From contig JAFXXQ010000023.1 in the NCBI GenBank assembly GCA_017542145.1, positions 206,655 to 270,654 of the forward strand: a stretch of DNA of 64,000 nt, given 5' to 3'. Of this stretch, positions 63,866 through 64,000 are shown in pieces. Under the pieces are notes generated by a model. That model saw only the letters and a program-made list of their open reading frames with translations, did no database searches and was not told the DNA's origin. Source of the DNA: Bacteroidaceae bacterium. GTDB lineage: Bacteria; Bacteroidota; Bacteroidia; Bacteroidales; Bacteroidaceae. Made by a program: the position numbers and the translations under genes. The stretch's first letter is position 1. The number at the start of each line of letters is the position of its first letter.

Positions 63866-64000
63866 TCATCCGACAAATGCGTAGTTATTGTGATGTAACG
63901 ACAGAATCTTGAGTTCGAAGAACTTTTCATCTCTATATCCGTATGCTTGTCGCTTCATTGTTTTGATTTTATTGTTTATGCCTTCGATTTTTCCTGTAGA
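63866..64000 (-). mobile_element. ISL3-like transposase, C-terminal end only
   Basis: The last 44 codons read STGKIEGINNKIKTMKRQAY, then GYRDEKFFELKILSLHHNNY, then AFVG and a stop. The (N/S)xxIEGxNNKIKxxKRxAYGxR pattern is the end of the DDE domain of ISL3-family transposases. The gene enters from beyond the window edge. The terminal inverted repeat should lie between 63822 and 63865, but it cannot be confirmed without the other end. Confidence 0.8.

Overview
The window looks like chromosomal DNA of a Bacteroidales bacterium, most likely a Prevotella-like Prevotellaceae. The evidence is a complete Na+-NQR operon, an F-ATPase operon in the order beta-epsilon-a-c-b-delta-alpha-gamma with a signal-peptide-bearing subunit a, a sodium-pump methylmalonyl-CoA decarboxylase cluster, a BspA-type leucine-rich-repeat surface protein ending in GIYIINGKKVIVK, a split-alpha PntAB transhydrogenase, and promoters of the Bacteroidetes type (TTTG or TTG, 19-20 bp, TAnnTTTG).

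Layout. 0-9 kb: the 5' part of uxaC (cut by the window edge), divergent from an operon of a Tat-signal Gfo/Idh oxidoreductase, an S37 peptidase and a MalY/PatB C-S lyase, then a secreted GH31 glycosidase with a PA14 domain. 8.7-14.7 kb: nqrABCDEF on the minus strand. 15-25 kb: a plus-strand run of tamB, an RluA-type pseudouridine synthase, a DUF1460 amidase-like protein, a His-rich COG0523 GTPase, a GH5 lipoprotein and a Tat-signal TIM-barrel epimerase. 25-27.7 kb: a collapsed GH78 rhamnosidase remnant, a lipoprotein plus outer-membrane-protein pair, and tRNA-Arg. 27.8-34.6 kb: a Ca2+/Na+ antiporter, thrS-infC-rpmI-rplT, a radical SAM protein and a flavodoxin-like reductase. 34.7-43.8 kb: a sulfatase, pntAB, and mce with the methylmalonyl-CoA decarboxylase genes. 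43.8-48.4 kb: a lipid kinase, miaA, ftsE, a GT2 glycosyltransferase and an MNT/HEPN pair. 48.4-53.9 kb is the most accessory part: a 120-bp concentric palindrome, a compositionally mosaic BspA protein coupled to a small NPF-repeat peptide, an HU-like regulator and a DUF389 membrane protein. 53.9-64 kb: atpDCBEFHAG, two envelope proteins, rpsF-rpsR-rplI, and the 3' end of an ISL3-like transposase gene.

How it fits together. Two Na+ exporters (NQR and methylmalonyl-CoA decarboxylase) sit beside a transhydrogenase and an F-ATPase whose c subunit lacks the classic Na+ ligands. This suggests succinate-to-propionate fermentation with a sodium circuit next to a proton-coupled ATP synthase. Glycoside hydrolases, a sulfatase and uronate isomerase suit a polysaccharide-degrading gut or rumen organism.

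The most unusual signal is not a gene. Six loci carry 3-5 tandem copies of a 21- or 22-bp unit, two DNA helical turns. Five of the six have a clear dyad-symmetric core and the sixth only a weak one. Each locus has its own core sequence but the same architecture. Five are intergenic and one lies in frame inside a secreted-protein linker. A second, simpler class of low-complexity spacer DNA also appears inside several genes in frame (patB, atpG, the GT2 gene, the end of miaA).
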